A stretch of DNA of 58,247 nucleotides, from assembly GCF_000714935.1 (NCBI RefSeq), contig NZ_JMIR01000029.1, positions 1 through 58,247 of the forward strand, given 5' to 3'. The notes below the pieces were generated by a model, which saw only the letters and a list, made by a program, of their open reading frames with translations, had not been told where the DNA came from and made no database searches. How positions within the stretch are numbered: the stretch's first letter is position 1; each line of letters starts with the position of its first letter. The DNA is from Tumebacillus flagellatus. GTDB taxonomy: Bacteria; Bacillota; Bacilli; Tumebacillales; Tumebacillaceae. This document shows positions 33,708-43,626 of the stretch, in pieces. Position numbers and translations under genes: made by a program.

Positions 33708-35297
33708 TTACTGGGCGGACAGGGTTGTTTTTTTATAAAGGGTTGCGTTTTGCAGAGACGTCCAGATATCCGGAGTTTCCCCGCCGATGCGCCAGTATGC
33801 GAATCCGGCGACGCGGCGGTCGAGGCCGGCGTTGAATTTGAGCGCGAGCGAGCGGGCATCTTCCAGCCAGATCGTGTGCTGAACGCCGCTTGCCGTGTAC
33901 GTGGCGACGTATTGCCCGACCGTACTGTCCCACACTTTTGAAGCGCCGATCAAGTTCTGTTGCGGCAAGAGGACTTCCTTGGACGTCATCTTGCTGCCGG
34001 AGAGCGACCAGTCGCGCGTGTAGAACGGCAAACCGACGATCACTTTCTTGGGAGGCACGGCGGAGAGAAACGAGTCGATGCCTCGCTCCAACCACGGAAG
34101 CGAAGAGACGGAGCCCATGCGCGGGTCGCCGTTCCAGTGCTCGTCATAGCCCATCAGCACGAGATAGTCGGCGCTCTTCCCGATTGCGGCATAGTCGTAC
34201 GCGCCGGTGAAGTCCGTGCGGAAGTTCGGCGGCAGGTCGACGGAAATTTGCAAGTTTTTCGCATGCGCGGCGGTGGAGAGTTCTTGGATGAACGCCGAAT
34301 AGGAAGTGCGGTCGGCAGGCGCAACTCCTTCAAAGTCGATGTTCAAGCCGTCCAAATGGTACGTGTCGGCAAACCCGATCAAGTCTTGAACGAGTTTGGC
34401 GCGTTTGTCCGGCTGCGAGAGGTAGAGGTGCGTCAACTCGCTGTTGAAGTGGTTGCCGACCAGCGGCCAGACTTTCTTGCCGCGTTGGTGTGCCCACTCG
34501 ACCATGGACGGGTTGACGTACTGGTTGACTTTGTAATTCTCTTGGAGAAAAAACCAACGCGGCGAGAGCGTGTTGACCGTGCCGGAACTCGCCACTTTTT
34601 GTTCAAACGCGGTGTCCGTCTCGGCGAACTGCCAGCCGAGTTGGATCAGATCGTCGCTCGCGGCGGAAGCGCCGGCGGGAACGGCTTTGCCCAAGATGCG
34701 GGAAAACACGACCGCCGTTTCTTCACGGGTGATCGGCGCGGACGGGCGGAAGTTGCCGCCGTCCCCGTGCATCAGGTCATAACGGTCGGCGTCGTATACA
34801 TACGGCTTGGCCCAATCGGAAATTTTCGAAGCGTCTGCAAACGGAACTCGCAAATTGGCCGCGGCTGTCGTGCCGGCAGTCAAGTTGCTTTCCGTCGCTT
34901 TGACCAGCAAGATCGCCGCTTGCTCCCGCGTGATCGGTTCATCGGGCGCAAAGTCGGTGTTGCTGGTTCCGTTGATGATCCCCAGCGCGTTGCCCGCTTG
35001 CACCCACGGATATGACCAGCGGCTGCTCGGCACGTCACGAAACGCGGCGACGGCACTTGGCAGCGGTTGCAGTCCGAGCGTGCGGCCCAGCATCGTCGCG
35101 AATTCTTCGCGGGTGATCGGAGCAGTCGGGTCGTAAAGCCCTTGACCTTTACCTGATACGATGCCCTTTTGAGCGAGCATTTCGATCTGTTGTTTGGCAT
35201 AGCTGTTCGCGATATCGGTGAATGTCGCGGCGGCGTGTGCCGCAGAAGCAGACAGGACGACGGACGCAGCTCCCACTCCCAGAACCCACTTGCGCAT
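33708..35297 (-). CDS. S-layer-anchored GH18 glycoside hydrolase
   Basis: 529 aa. Signal peptide ending AAHAA (about residue 23). Three SLH domains (about 25-85, 86-150, 150-205; each with PxxPITREE/QAA) bind the enzyme to secondary cell-wall polymer. The GH18 domain (about 225-520) shows LDGLNIDFEGV, the DxxDxDxE catalytic motif with Glu as acid. Similar SLH/GH18 proteins (YaaH-like in spores, others on the wall) act on peptidoglycan or chitin-like glycans; the substrate is inferred. It is alone on its transcript. Confidence 0.92.
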   Translation of the reverse strand: MRKWVLGVGAASVVLSASAAHAAATFTDIANSYAKQQIEMLAQKGIVSGKGQGLYDPTAPITREEFATMLGRTLGLQPLPSAVAAFRDVPSSRWSYPWVQAGNALGIINGTSNTDFAPDEPITREQAAILLVKATESNLTAGTTAAANLRVPFADASKISDWAKPYVYDADRYDLMHGDGGNFRPSAPITREETAVVFSRILGKAVPAGASAASDDLIQLGWQFAETDTAFEQKVASSGTVNTLSPRWFFLQENYKVNQYVNPSMVEWAHQRGKKVWPLVGNHFNSELTHLYLSQPDKRAKLVQDLIGFADTYHLDGLNIDFEGVAPADRTSYSAFIQELSTAAHAKNLQISVDLPPNFRTDFTGAYDYAAIGKSADYLVLMGYDEHWNGDPRMGSVSSLPWLERGIDSFLSAVPPKKVIVGLPFYTRDWSLSGSKMTSKEVLLPQQNLIGASKVWDSTVGQYVATYTASGVQHTIWLEDARSLALKFNAGLDRRVAGFAYWRIGGETPDIWTSLQNATLYKKTTLSAQ

Positions 35298-35389
35298 CTA
35301 CGGCTCCTACCCCTCTTCTGTATTCTGTTTCTTGTATAGTTATGTATACAAGGTTACTAGAGAAAAGGGGGAAAAACAATCGGGATTCC

Positions 35390-36277
35390 CTACCAGCCGC
35401 CGTCCTGTGCCGCCACCCAACGCATGAGGCGCCGGGCGTGTTCGATTTCTTCCTCCACGCCTTCGCGCCAGCCGTAGCCGAATTGCGAGACGGCGTGGTG
35501 CGCGAGATACGTGACGAGGCGGTCGCGCTCGGCGGGCGTCATCTCGCGTCCTAAGTAGGCAGACGTATACACCTGAAGCAATTCCTCTTCGAAAAAAAGC
35601 CTCTCCGCCGTCATCCGCACCAGATCCGACCAAGGATCCCCCGCCAAGCCGTGCTCAAAATCGATCACGCCGGACAGCGATCCGTCGCCGGTCACGAGTA
35701 AGTTGCGAAGTCCGAAGTCACGGTGGAGGAAAGCGGTTAGGCGCAGTTCGTTGAGCTCACTCTGTCTCGAAACGACACGCGAAGTCATTCGTTGAAGCAA
35801 GCCTGCGTCTGACACACCCTCTTTCTCCAACATCCCCCGCCACCGCTGTACATCCGCTGACAGATAATCCCCCCAACCGGAGAAATACCCGCCCCTCGAC
35901 TTCCCGTGCTCGTCGATCAAGCCGATAAACGACATCGGCAGGGTGTCATGCATCTTCCGCAACCACTGCCCGGCGGTGCGGACCAGTTTCTTTTTTTCCT
36001 CATGGGAGAAAAAACGCCACAGCCCGTCCGCCGTCTCGCCCGGCAATTTGGTCATGAGCAGAAACGGACGCTCCTCCCACATGCCTTCGTCCACGATTTC
36101 CGGCACAGGCAAAACACCCGCCAGCGCGCGCATGGCGAACTTCTCGTGCGCCTGCTTCCAGCGGGTGTGGTACGTCTTCAAGATATACCGCTCCACGGCA
36201 AACACCCCGTTATGCGTCTGCTTGCCAAGCGGAGTCGGTTCCCAAACTCGTCCTTCAAACACAAACATCGTCGACAT
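35390..36277 (-). CDS. aminoglycoside phosphotransferase-like kinase
   Basis: 295 aa of the APH/choline kinase fold: RYILKTYHTRWKQAHEKFAMRAL (ATP-binding Lys), catalytic loop FLHRDFGLRNLLVTGDGSLSGVIDFEHGLAGDPWSDLVRM (HxDxxxxN then the metal-binding D). The many small-molecule kinases with this fold include antibiotic-resistance and metabolic enzymes; nothing here shows which. The downstream-flanking DUF2254-like gene starts on the same strand further upstream with 29 bp between them, so they may be co-transcribed. Confidence 0.8.
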   Translation of the reverse strand: MSTMFVFEGRVWEPTPLGKQTHNGVFAVERYILKTYHTRWKQAHEKFAMRALAGVLPVPEIVDEGMWEERPFLLMTKLPGETADGLWRFFSHEEKKKLVRTAGQWLRKMHDTLPMSFIGLIDEHGKSRGGYFSGWGDYLSADVQRWRGMLEKEGVSDAGLLQRMTSRVVSRQSELNELRLTAFLHRDFGLRNLLVTGDGSLSGVIDFEHGLAGDPWSDLVRMTAERLFFEEELLQVYTSAYLGREMTPAERDRLVTYLAHHAVSQFGYGWREGVEEEIEHARRLMRWVAAQDGGW

Positions 36278-36306
36278 CCTCCGTTTCCAGAAGGATTCTT
36301 CTCCAT

Positions 36307-37935
36307 CTAATGGAGCGCATCCTGCCCGAGAAACTCATCCGGGTCCATCCCGTCAAACAAATCCCGCCACAATTCCTTGTCCTCAACCGTATCGCCCAAC
36401 TCCACATTGCGCTCCGGCCCGGACGGATAGCGTTTCGTATAAGCGTGATACGACCGCCACAGCACGAACATGTTGATCAAGTACCGCTCCGGCTCATGGT
36501 AATCGTAGAAATGCCGAATCTCAATCCGGCTCTTGCACAGCGTGTACAGCAACTGCTCATCCGGGGCAAAATACTTCCCGACCGCCCGCACCAAGAGCAT
36601 CACCACATCCGTGCGCCGCAGATACAGCGACGACGAAGTAAGCAGCATGTACAAATACAGATACGGATACACCCGATCCGGATCGTGACGGTAGGGAATC
36701 ATCTCGTTGCGAAGCCACGTCGTAATCTGCACGATGTCGTGGATTTCCGACTTCAACACCAACCGCTTCGCCAGCTTCATGTACTCAAACAACAGCGCCT
36801 TGACCAAGCCCATCCGCTCGATGCCGTTGTTCGAAATCAGCGTGGACAGCAGCTGCCCGAACGCATGCGAGACGATGCACTTGGCGACGAAACTGTGGCC
36901 GTACGTTTCGCTTTTTAACACGAGCTTGCCGATCTCGCCGAGGTTGCGAAACGACTGGAGAACAAATTGCCGGGTCTGTGCACAGAGCGGACGGCTTTTC
37001 ACCACATGGCCCGTAATGGAAAAAACGGACTCCACCGCCGTCTGGATCATGTTCATCATCTGCTGCCCGACCAAATTGTTGCGCACGATCAGCGCGTAGG
37101 CGTCGAGCACGGTCGAAGCGGCTTTCAGGGAACCGCTTTCCGCATAGCGCATGCCCATCTCCTGCAATTCATCGAGCACGCGCTTGGAGACCGCCAATTC
37201 CCGCTCCTTGAACGCGATGCTTGCGATGCCGACCAACTGCCCGACGATGCGCTCGTGGTACCACAGCACGTCGTCCGCCTGTTCGGAGGGAAGTTTGGCG
37301 GCGTGCATCATCTCGGCGATGTTTTCCACGCAAAGGTCGGCGGTGACGGCGTCCATTTCGGAGACGGCTTTCTTGGCGATGTCGCAAATTTGTTCGATTT
37401 TATCAAGCGCGGTTTGGGTATCGCCGCTGCGGTAGGACGCCAGATACTCGCGCTGAATCCCCAACACGATCGTTTCCGGCTTCAACAGCTGAATCACGTG
37501 GTACAAGTAAATCAACAGCGAAAAAAAACACGCGATCAACAACAACAAATCGGCGCTCATCCCTTGGTCGATATACGCCGGAGGACGGTCGCCCGGCGTG
37601 TCGGAGATGCGCGACATCAAGTAGATGGCGTGCACGATCGTGCCCAAGTAAAACGACAACAGCGACGCGTTGTAAGGAAAGCGCACAAAAAAATCCAGCA
37701 CGCGGTGCGTGTACTTGCTCGCCGTCAATTGAATGGCGACCATGATCACCGACACCGACAGCGCGAGGATGGTCGCCAGCGTCGAGGCGAGCGTCGCGAG
37801 GTAGTTGCGCGCCGTATCCAAGTCTCCGCCGAAAAACGGCGGCGTGAAACGGAAGATGATCCCCATCAGCAACCACGAGAGCAACAGTTGCCCGATCACC
37901 TTGGCCGCAGGAGCTTGCAACGCGGATGGACGCAC
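36307..37935 (-). CDS. DUF2254-like membrane protein
   Basis: 542 aa. N-terminal four hydrophobic segments (LLLSWLLMGIIFRFTPPFF; YLATLASTLATILALSVSVIMVAIQLTASKYTHRVLDFF; ASLLSFYLGTIVHAIYLM; SADLLLLIACFFSLLIYLYHVIQLL). Then a large helical cytoplasmic part. The LSVSVIMVAIQLTASKYTHRVLDFF segment is typical of DUF2254 proteins, whose role is unknown. The start codon is GTG (37935), with GGAGGG eight bases upstream. Confidence 0.7.
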   Translation of the reverse strand: MRPSALQAPAAKVIGQLLLSWLLMGIIFRFTPPFFGGDLDTARNYLATLASTLATILALSVSVIMVAIQLTASKYTHRVLDFFVRFPYNASLLSFYLGTIVHAIYLMSRISDTPGDRPPAYIDQGMSADLLLLIACFFSLLIYLYHVIQLLKPETIVLGIQREYLASYRSGDTQTALDKIEQICDIAKKAVSEMDAVTADLCVENIAEMMHAAKLPSEQADDVLWYHERIVGQLVGIASIAFKERELAVSKRVLDELQEMGMRYAESGSLKAASTVLDAYALIVRNNLVGQQMMNMIQTAVESVFSITGHVVKSRPLCAQTRQFVLQSFRNLGEIGKLVLKSETYGHSFVAKCIVSHAFGQLLSTLISNNGIERMGLVKALLFEYMKLAKRLVLKSEIHDIVQITTWLRNEMIPYRHDPDRVYPYLYLYMLLTSSSLYLRRTDVVMLLVRAVGKYFAPDEQLLYTLCKSRIEIRHFYDYHEPERYLINMFVLWRSYHAYTKRYPSGPERNVELGDTVEDKELWRDLFDGMDPDEFLGQDALH

Positions 37936-38029
37936 GCGGTCTTCCCTCCCTTTTTTTACTTAGTATCTGAAGAAGGCAGGCGAAAATACTACCAAGGAAC
38001 ACGAAATCCGCCCGCAGGAGGGATCCTTT

Positions 38030-40024
38030 ATGAAACGGAGTTCCAAATGGGGTCTGATCACCCTGTTGACCGTCGGGCTCGTGGCCCCCCTGTACTGGCA
38101 GGGTTCTCAGCCCGCTCCTCTACGCAAAAGCGCGGAACCGGGGCCCGCGATGCCGAAGACGATGCACGTGCAAGAGCCGAACCACCAAGCGATGATCCAA
38201 GCCCTGCAAGCGAAAAAAAACAAAGGCAACGAAACGGTCGTCGCCAAGGACATCGCCCGCACCGCCGCGCTCTGCGTGCGCGATTGCCGCACGATGTTGA
38301 CGGAGATCGCCAACGAACTGACGCACGCGGCAACCGATGCAGACCGTCAGCGCATCCTCCGCGACCATCTGAAACAGCACTCGCAATTCGTCTCGATTCG
38401 CTACCATCAAGACGGACACGATCCCGTGCAGTTGGGATCTCCGCTCAACCCGAGCCTCTACGCCACGGCGCATAACTATGCCAAGCAAGATGAGTTCTAC
38501 GTGTCGGACCTCTACCACAAACCGGGCCAGAGCGATCCGAACGAGCAGATCGGCATGACGCTCGCCGTTCCCGTGCTCGGGTATCCGCCGGGCGGCAACT
38601 CCCGCGTGACCGGTTCGCTCACGGCGGATGTGGAGATGGGCCATCTCATGAGCGTTATGAAAAGCCAAGACGAAGAGATGGGCACCCGCACGAACATTCA
38701 CGGGGCGAACGGCGCCAACGAACAGCTGTACAAGGAACCGTCCGGCGCGATCGGCGGCATCCACACGAAGCAAGCGACGACCCGTTCCGCGAAGGCGAAA
38801 GTCGACGGCACCGCGTGGTCGGTGCAGGTCACGTCGCTGCAAGACCGCGGGCGCAAACACGCGTTGACGGTGCCGGACGAAGTGCTTGTCCGTTTCCAAC
38901 GGGCGCTGACCCAAGCGGAAATCAACCGCTATACGACCGACATCAACGGGTCTTTGGTCAAAACGACTCTGCGCAACGGCTATATCTTCCGCTCCAGCAC
39001 GAGCACACCGGCCGACATGATCGCCTACTTTAAGAAACAAGGCGCCGTGATCGCCGAGCCGCACACGCATGCACGGAAGAACGACAGCGACCTCTCCGAC
39101 GGGTCCACCGATACGCCGACCACGACGACGGGCACGTCGCAACGGGTGGTCGAGCAGCCGAACGACACGTTTTACTCGTCGAACCAATGGAACCTCCCGC
39201 TGATCAAAGCGGACAAAGCGTGGCAGACGTCGACGGGCGATCCGAACGTGATCATCGCCGTCGTCGACACGGGCGTGGATTTGAACCACCCGGACCTGCA
39301 AGGCAAGCTCGTGCCGGGCCGCAACATCTTGGCGGGCACGGACACGCCGCAGGACGACAACGGCCACGGCACGCACTGCGCGGGAATCATCGCGGCTCGG
39401 ACGAACAACTTGGAAGGGATCGCGGGCGTGAACTGGAATTCGAAGATCATGCCGGTCAAAGCGATGAACGCCGACGGCAGCGGGTCGGTTGCGGATATCG
39501 CCGACGGGATTTATTGGGCGGCGGACCACGGCGCGGACGTGATCAACCTCTCGCTGGGGGATTATGAGGATTCCGATTACCTCCACGAAGCGATCAAGTA
39601 CGCGCATGACAAGGGCGTCGTCGTCACGGCGGCGATGGGCAACGACGGAATCGGGCAGCCGAGCTATCCGGCGGCGTACCCGGAAGTGATCGGGGTGGCG
39701 GCGAACGACGAAAGCAACGAAACGGCGACGTTCTCCAACTACGGCTCGCACTGTTCGGTGACGGCACCGGGCGTTTCGATCCCGAGCACGTACCCGAACA
39801 AACGCTACGTGGCGCTCTCCGGCACCTCGATGGCGAGCCCGCACGTCGCAGGGGTCGCCGGTCTCCTGAAGTCGATCAACAAAAACCTCAAACCTGAGGA
39901 CATCCGCGACATCTTGCAGAAGACAGCCGACGACCTCGGCCCGGCGGGCCGCGACGACTACTACGGCTGGGGCGAGATTAATGTCTCGAAAGCGGTAGCG
40001 GCGGCGAGGGATACGGTGAAATGA
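38030..40024 (+). CDS. membrane-anchored subtilisin-like serine protease with N-terminal sensor-like domain
   Basis: 664 aa. One N-terminal helix (WGLITLLTVGLVAPLYW) without an obvious cleavage site. Residues about 75-215 resemble a Cache/PDC sensor domain (FVSIRYHQDG..., YDVSDLYHKP-type loop). About 280-345 resembles a fervidolysin-like propeptide domain (PDEVLVRFQRALTQAEINRY). The S8 peptidase domain has Asp413 (VVDTGVDLNHPD), His446 (NGHGTHCAGI) and Ser600 (SGTSMASPHVAGVAG). It would be a surface protease tethered to the membrane. GGAGGGATCC precedes the ATG. A frameshifted second copy of its 3' end lies at 57104-57228. Confidence 0.9.
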   Translation: MKRSSKWGLITLLTVGLVAPLYWQGSQPAPLRKSAEPGPAMPKTMHVQEPNHQAMIQALQAKKNKGNETVVAKDIARTAALCVRDCRTMLTEIANELTHAATDADRQRILRDHLKQHSQFVSIRYHQDGHDPVQLGSPLNPSLYATAHNYAKQDEFYVSDLYHKPGQSDPNEQIGMTLAVPVLGYPPGGNSRVTGSLTADVEMGHLMSVMKSQDEEMGTRTNIHGANGANEQLYKEPSGAIGGIHTKQATTRSAKAKVDGTAWSVQVTSLQDRGRKHALTVPDEVLVRFQRALTQAEINRYTTDINGSLVKTTLRNGYIFRSSTSTPADMIAYFKKQGAVIAEPHTHARKNDSDLSDGSTDTPTTTTGTSQRVVEQPNDTFYSSNQWNLPLIKADKAWQTSTGDPNVIIAVVDTGVDLNHPDLQGKLVPGRNILAGTDTPQDDNGHGTHCAGIIAARTNNLEGIAGVNWNSKIMPVKAMNADGSGSVADIADGIYWAADHGADVINLSLGDYEDSDYLHEAIKYAHDKGVVVTAAMGNDGIGQPSYPAAYPEVIGVAANDESNETATFSNYGSHCSVTAPGVSIPSTYPNKRYVALSGTSMASPHVAGVAGLLKSINKNLKPEDIRDILQKTADDLGPAGRDDYYGWGEINVSKAVAAARDTVK

Positions 40025-40030
40025 ACTAAA

Positions 40031-40059
40031 GGCAGCAGACGAGGGTCTGCTGCCTTTTT
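40031..40059 (+). terminator. terminator of the subtilase gene
   Basis: Perfect ten-base stem GGCAGCAGAC / GTCTGCTGCC followed by TTTTT. The same stem with another loop recurs at 57245-57270 after the truncated copy. Confidence 0.9.
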
Positions 40060-40419
40060 GGCATTCGCATTTTTCAATTGTGGGTTATGAATTTGCGATC
40101 AAAGATTCTCTTTGTCCGGCAAGTGATTTGCCGTCCTAGTCGGTCATTAACTGTGCGTTTCCGCTTTTATCCCGCTCGGTTTTGAAGACCGGGAAGGACA
40201 CCAGTACCCCATCCACCTTGAAAAAGCGTTGGTAGATCAATGATTTTAGAGGTAGTCACTCAGATCCGATAAGAAAAGACACTCGGTCTTGTTGATAACT
40301 CACTTGTATTCATTATATCGTTACTACGGACTACGTTCAATCAAATTGACTCTACTTTCTTATAGTTATAGAACAAACTGGAGCCAATTTTGATCTAACG
40401 GATAAGTTAGTCTATCTAA
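40060..40419. other. left junction of the island, non-coding
   Basis: No gene is seen. From 40175 to 40216 lies a 42-bp exact copy of part of the tRNA-Sec gene found at the right end. Left of it the sequence is not tRNA-like; to the right it becomes AT-rich, which I take as the island start. Confidence 0.6.
40175..40216. repeat. left attachment-site repeat (tRNA-Sec fragment)
   Basis: All 42 bases are identical to 54463-54504, in the same orientation. The block covers the anticodon stem-loop (TTGAAGACCG on this strand), D-arm and most of the 5' end of the tRNA, but not the variable arm, T-arm or 3' end. It is a direct repeat flanking two recombinase genes, hence a likely att site. It is not a gene by itself. 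Confidence 0.75.
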
Positions 40420-41397
40420 TCATTTTCTTTTAGACATATTCCTAAGCCAGCGTGAACCGAACGACACATTTTCTTGCCCTTTTTCCTGTTCACTTTTTAA
40501 TTGGACTTTCCACAAAAAGCTCCCCTTCGCGTAAACAAAACCTTGTTCAATTGGTGCTGAATAATCCTTTTTGTTTGTGTCCCAAAATGTAAGTTCAAAC
40601 CGATAATTATGAAGACTGGTTCCGTATTCATCCAGTCCTAATGGAAAACAATCGGACGACGAAAATCCCACATATATTTCCCCTACTAGTTCTGATTTTG
40701 GAGAGAGACTTAACTTGAAATCTGACCCGACGAATTCATTAAAACCATATACGGAATGTCTGGTTAGAATCTCATTAGTCTCAGATCTTACAATAAATTC
40801 CCCTCCAATAAAAGTCACAGGGTGATCAGACAGATTTCGTATGAATATTTCCATATCGGCACAACCTTCCTCTTCATGGATGGCTGACAAATATGGCCTC
40901 AATATTCCTATTTCCACTTTGCCGTTTGAAGAGAAAAATTGCTCATAATCTGACCGCATTGCGATGTTTTGATGACAGCCCTTTCTAATTAAGCAATAAC
41001 CTGCATGTAGGCTCTCATATTTCTTCTTAAGCATATAAGGCCTTCTGTTGTTCTCTTTACTTATCTCAATTGCAGCAACCCGCTTACCGCTATACTCAAA
41101 ATGAAAAAATCTAAAATCTATGTCTGGCTCAATGTTACTAAGTACTAATTCGTAATAGGTTGCAGGATCTCTTATCTCCGTTTCCTCAAGTCCAGTGACC
41201 TCCTTAGTACCATCCGGACTCTCTTTGACTCCTAATATAATATATTTATCACCCTCATACTTAGAATTAGCCATTGCCATTATATCCTTTATCAAAGAAT
41301 CTTTCTTAAAGACATACTGGTTAGAACTTTTAAAATCTAGGTACTCGGATTCATTCTCGTTTTCTATGAAATAGATCGCACGTTCTATACTCCCCAC
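40420..41397 (-). CDS. Schlafen/AlbA_2-domain protein
   Basis: About 325 aa. The N-terminal half has the AlbA_2 (PF04326) pattern: NESEYLDFKSSNQYVFKKDSLIKDIMAMANSKYEGDKYIILGVKE, a long insertion, then KRVAAIEISKENNRRPYMLKKKYESLHAGYCLIRKGCHQNIAMRSDYEQFF. The C-terminal half is strand-rich (VTFIGGEFIVRSE, FRFELTFWDT). AlbA_2/Schlafen proteins bind nucleic acid or ATP and occur in several defence systems. GTG 41397 has GGAGG eight bases upstream and is preferred to ATG 41412. A weak terminator at about 41472-41502 separates it from the genes upstream. Confidence 0.8.
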   Translation of the reverse strand: MGSIERAIYFIENENESEYLDFKSSNQYVFKKDSLIKDIMAMANSKYEGDKYIILGVKESPDGTKEVTGLEETEIRDPATYYELVLSNIEPDIDFRFFHFEYSGKRVAAIEISKENNRRPYMLKKKYESLHAGYCLIRKGCHQNIAMRSDYEQFFSSNGKVEIGILRPYLSAIHEEEGCADMEIFIRNLSDHPVTFIGGEFIVRSETNEILTRHSVYGFNEFVGSDFKLSLSPKSELVGEIYVGFSSSDCFPLGLDEYGTSLHNYRFELTFWDTNKKDYSAPIEQGFVYAKGSFLWKVQLKSEQEKGQENVSFGSRWLRNMSKRK

Positions 41398-41531
41398 TAT
41401 TAAAACCTCCATTTTCCTAAGTCACTGAACTCAGTTTACCTCCAAAACACAATTAACACCATATATTATAAAAAACCGCACCCAGAACGGACACGGTTCC
41501 TAAGAATTTTAACTTAAAGGTATTGCCACTA

Positions 41532-42674
41532 TTATTGATCCAATATACTTGCCATATTAGAGTAAACTCTAGTTTTTATTTCATCAAATTTTTTCCAAAT
41601 ATACTGTTCAACAGATTTCGAGCTCCCTGAAAAATTCTTGTTGAAACGCGGAGTTCCTACACGTACCTCAAATTGAATAATATCGTCCATTTTAGCAGAT
41701 AAACATTTTGGAAACCCGTATTCAATTACACATTTTCCAATGTTGCCACCATAATTAAATTCATAAACAGCCTCAATACTTTCAATTATTGTACATTCAT
41801 GGTAACTTGAGTCAATAAGATACTTCGCTCCATGTAATCTCTTTCCATTTAAGATGCTTTTTTTCACGGTATCCTTCATCCAGACGATATCTTCTGGTAC
41901 TTTTTTTTGGTTATCGAAACCAATCTCCAAATTTATAATTTCATTAAATTCGAACCCCCCTGTTCCATCTCCAGTGGTAAGATCTAGCATAAATTTTATT
42001 CGTTGCTCGTTAGAAAATGATCTGAATAATATCCTGTTCTCGATTGAATCCAGCGATACATATTTGAATTCTCTAAACTGTGAATGAATAAATTTTTTTA
42101 GTATTTCAACTGCCTCCCCACTCTCAGCCGAAGTACGTTCTGCAATATACTCAAGTGTCTTTTTGTCCTTATCAAGTTTGATTATCAATTTTCCGGGATG
42201 TATTGTTTTTCGTTGCGCCCAAACTTGAGAAAGATCCATTCGACGTGTTGGTAAATCAAACGAGACGACATTTCCCTCCTTATCTTCAACGGAATAGGAC
42301 TGTATGCCACCTTCTATTGTAAAGGGAGAGTCATCAGGAATTAAATCTAATGGGACTTGAATTTGATCTAATGCATCGGACAACGTGATTTCTGCATTTA
42401 TCCACGAATGATTTTCCGTTCTATACTTTCTATCATTTTCTTTTGTACGTTGTTTATCTTGAAGAAACGCAAACTCCTTCGGACTAAATATACAGCTTAA
42501 TAAAATCGGTGTAATCAGGTCAGCTCTTCCAACATAAATGCCCCGTTTACTCAACATTTTTTTCAAATCAGCCTCAGACAAATAAGAAGGGCCAATTAAC
42601 GGCCTGAAGATTTCACCAAATGGCAAAATGGTATCAATAGATGGCTCAGGGTACAGATCAGTATTTGAACTCAT
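41532..42674 (-). CDS. unknown 380-aa protein of the NA37/nuclease module
   Basis: No family recognised. The protein is soluble, strand-rich, with NTDLYPEPSIDTILPFGEIFRPLIGPSYLSEADLKKMLSKRGIYVGRADLITPILLSC near the N-terminus, suggestive of a winged-helix or SAP-like start, and a C-terminal barrel-like part. ATG 42674 follows GAGGAGG and begins one base after the stop of the nuclease-like gene, so the two proteins are made together. Size and pairing recall the second subunit of two-gene nuclease defence systems such as GAPS4, but I cannot establish similarity. Confidence 0.65.
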   Translation of the reverse strand: MSSNTDLYPEPSIDTILPFGEIFRPLIGPSYLSEADLKKMLSKRGIYVGRADLITPILLSCIFSPKEFAFLQDKQRTKENDRKYRTENHSWINAEITLSDALDQIQVPLDLIPDDSPFTIEGGIQSYSVEDKEGNVVSFDLPTRRMDLSQVWAQRKTIHPGKLIIKLDKDKKTLEYIAERTSAESGEAVEILKKFIHSQFREFKYVSLDSIENRILFRSFSNEQRIKFMLDLTTGDGTGGFEFNEIINLEIGFDNQKKVPEDIVWMKDTVKKSILNGKRLHGAKYLIDSSYHECTIIESIEAVYEFNYGGNIGKCVIEYGFPKCLSAKMDDIIQFEVRVGTPRFNKNFSGSSKSVEQYIWKKFDEIKTRVYSNMASILDQ

Positions 42675-42675
42675 A

Positions 42676-43611
42676 TTATTCCTCCTCGAGAGTACGAAAA
42701 TTCCCAAACGAATATGATCTTACAGAAAGATTCCGTATTAGTTCGCTACCTATAAATCTGGATTTAGATCTATTTACTTGTATCTCATGTTCATATTGTC
42801 GATAATCAGGAAATGCAATTATAGTCTCATTCGCCCAATCGTTTGTTAGATTTTGGGCAAGGCCAATTATTCTTAATAGTTCATCCTCCACGAAATTATC
42901 TATTACTGTTATTACAAGTATTTTTCTATTCCCATCGGTAATCCTAAATGGAAGTATACTGCTGTTAATGAATTGCAATGGCAAAATGGAACCACTAGTA
43001 TGTCTACCATTTAATCCTGGCACGTTTAATGATGTGTTCGGATAAAGAAACTCCACACTCCCTCCTACTATTAGCGATTTAGCGAACGCGATAGAACCAA
43101 GCAAAAAATTTGTTCGTTTATTATCGACCAGATATATTGAATCATACTTAAAATTATTCCGATCACGCAGATCCCTTACTTCTTCAATCACGCCACGGTT
43201 AACATCGTCATCATTTCGAGATAACCAAAAAATCACTCCTGCGTAGTTTGTCCTTTTTACCTTATTTCCAAAATTGACTTTATGGTCTTTGTTCTTCTTT
43301 AGACATTCTATTGCAGGTGCAATATCTCGAATAAAATCTTTTAGTTGAGTGTTTATACTGACCCCATACTTACCACGATATTTCGATGATATAACTACGG
43401 TATCCTGAACATCAGTAATTAATGGGTTATGAAGATGTGTCAAGAAATCAATGCCATGGCTTTTTCTATCGTTTTTTTTAAGCCTATGTTTTTCTTGATT
43501 GTGACAAGGAATATCAAAGTTCCGTGAAGGACTCGACCATCCAATTTTCTGTAAAATGCTATAAACAATTTTCTCTCCTAAATCACCTGATCGTTTTTGC
43601 TCTTCTCCCAT
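42676..43611 (-). CDS. putative PD-(D/E)XK nuclease-fold protein
   Basis: 311 aa. N-terminal SGDLGEKIVYSILQKIGW (helix with Glu13), then HGIDFLTHL (Asp55) and TVVISSKYRGKYG (Ser-Ser-Lys77 where D/E-x-K is usual) recall a restriction-endonuclease-like core with a modified last motif. The second half (about 120-300) alternates hydrophobic strands and helices (YAGVIFWLSRNDDD, ILVITVIDNFVEDELLRI). The start has GGAGG in front, within the end of the NA37 gene. It is tightly packed between NA37 and the 380-aa gene. The nuclease reading is inference from motif order. Confidence 0.55.
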   Translation of the reverse strand: MGEEQKRSGDLGEKIVYSILQKIGWSSPSRNFDIPCHNQEKHRLKKNDRKSHGIDFLTHLHNPLITDVQDTVVISSKYRGKYGVSINTQLKDFIRDIAPAIECLKKNKDHKVNFGNKVKRTNYAGVIFWLSRNDDDVNRGVIEEVRDLRDRNNFKYDSIYLVDNKRTNFLLGSIAFAKSLIVGGSVEFLYPNTSLNVPGLNGRHTSGSILPLQFINSSILPFRITDGNRKILVITVIDNFVEDELLRIIGLAQNLTNDWANETIIAFPDYRQYEHEIQVNRSKSRFIGSELIRNLSVRSYSFGNFRTLEEE

Positions 43612-43626
43612 AAGTTGTAGAACCTC

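Noticed and set aside
40175-40216. Left 42-bp block as a tRNA gene
   Set aside because: It has only the anticodon and D-arm part; no T-arm, variable arm or CCA lies next to it.
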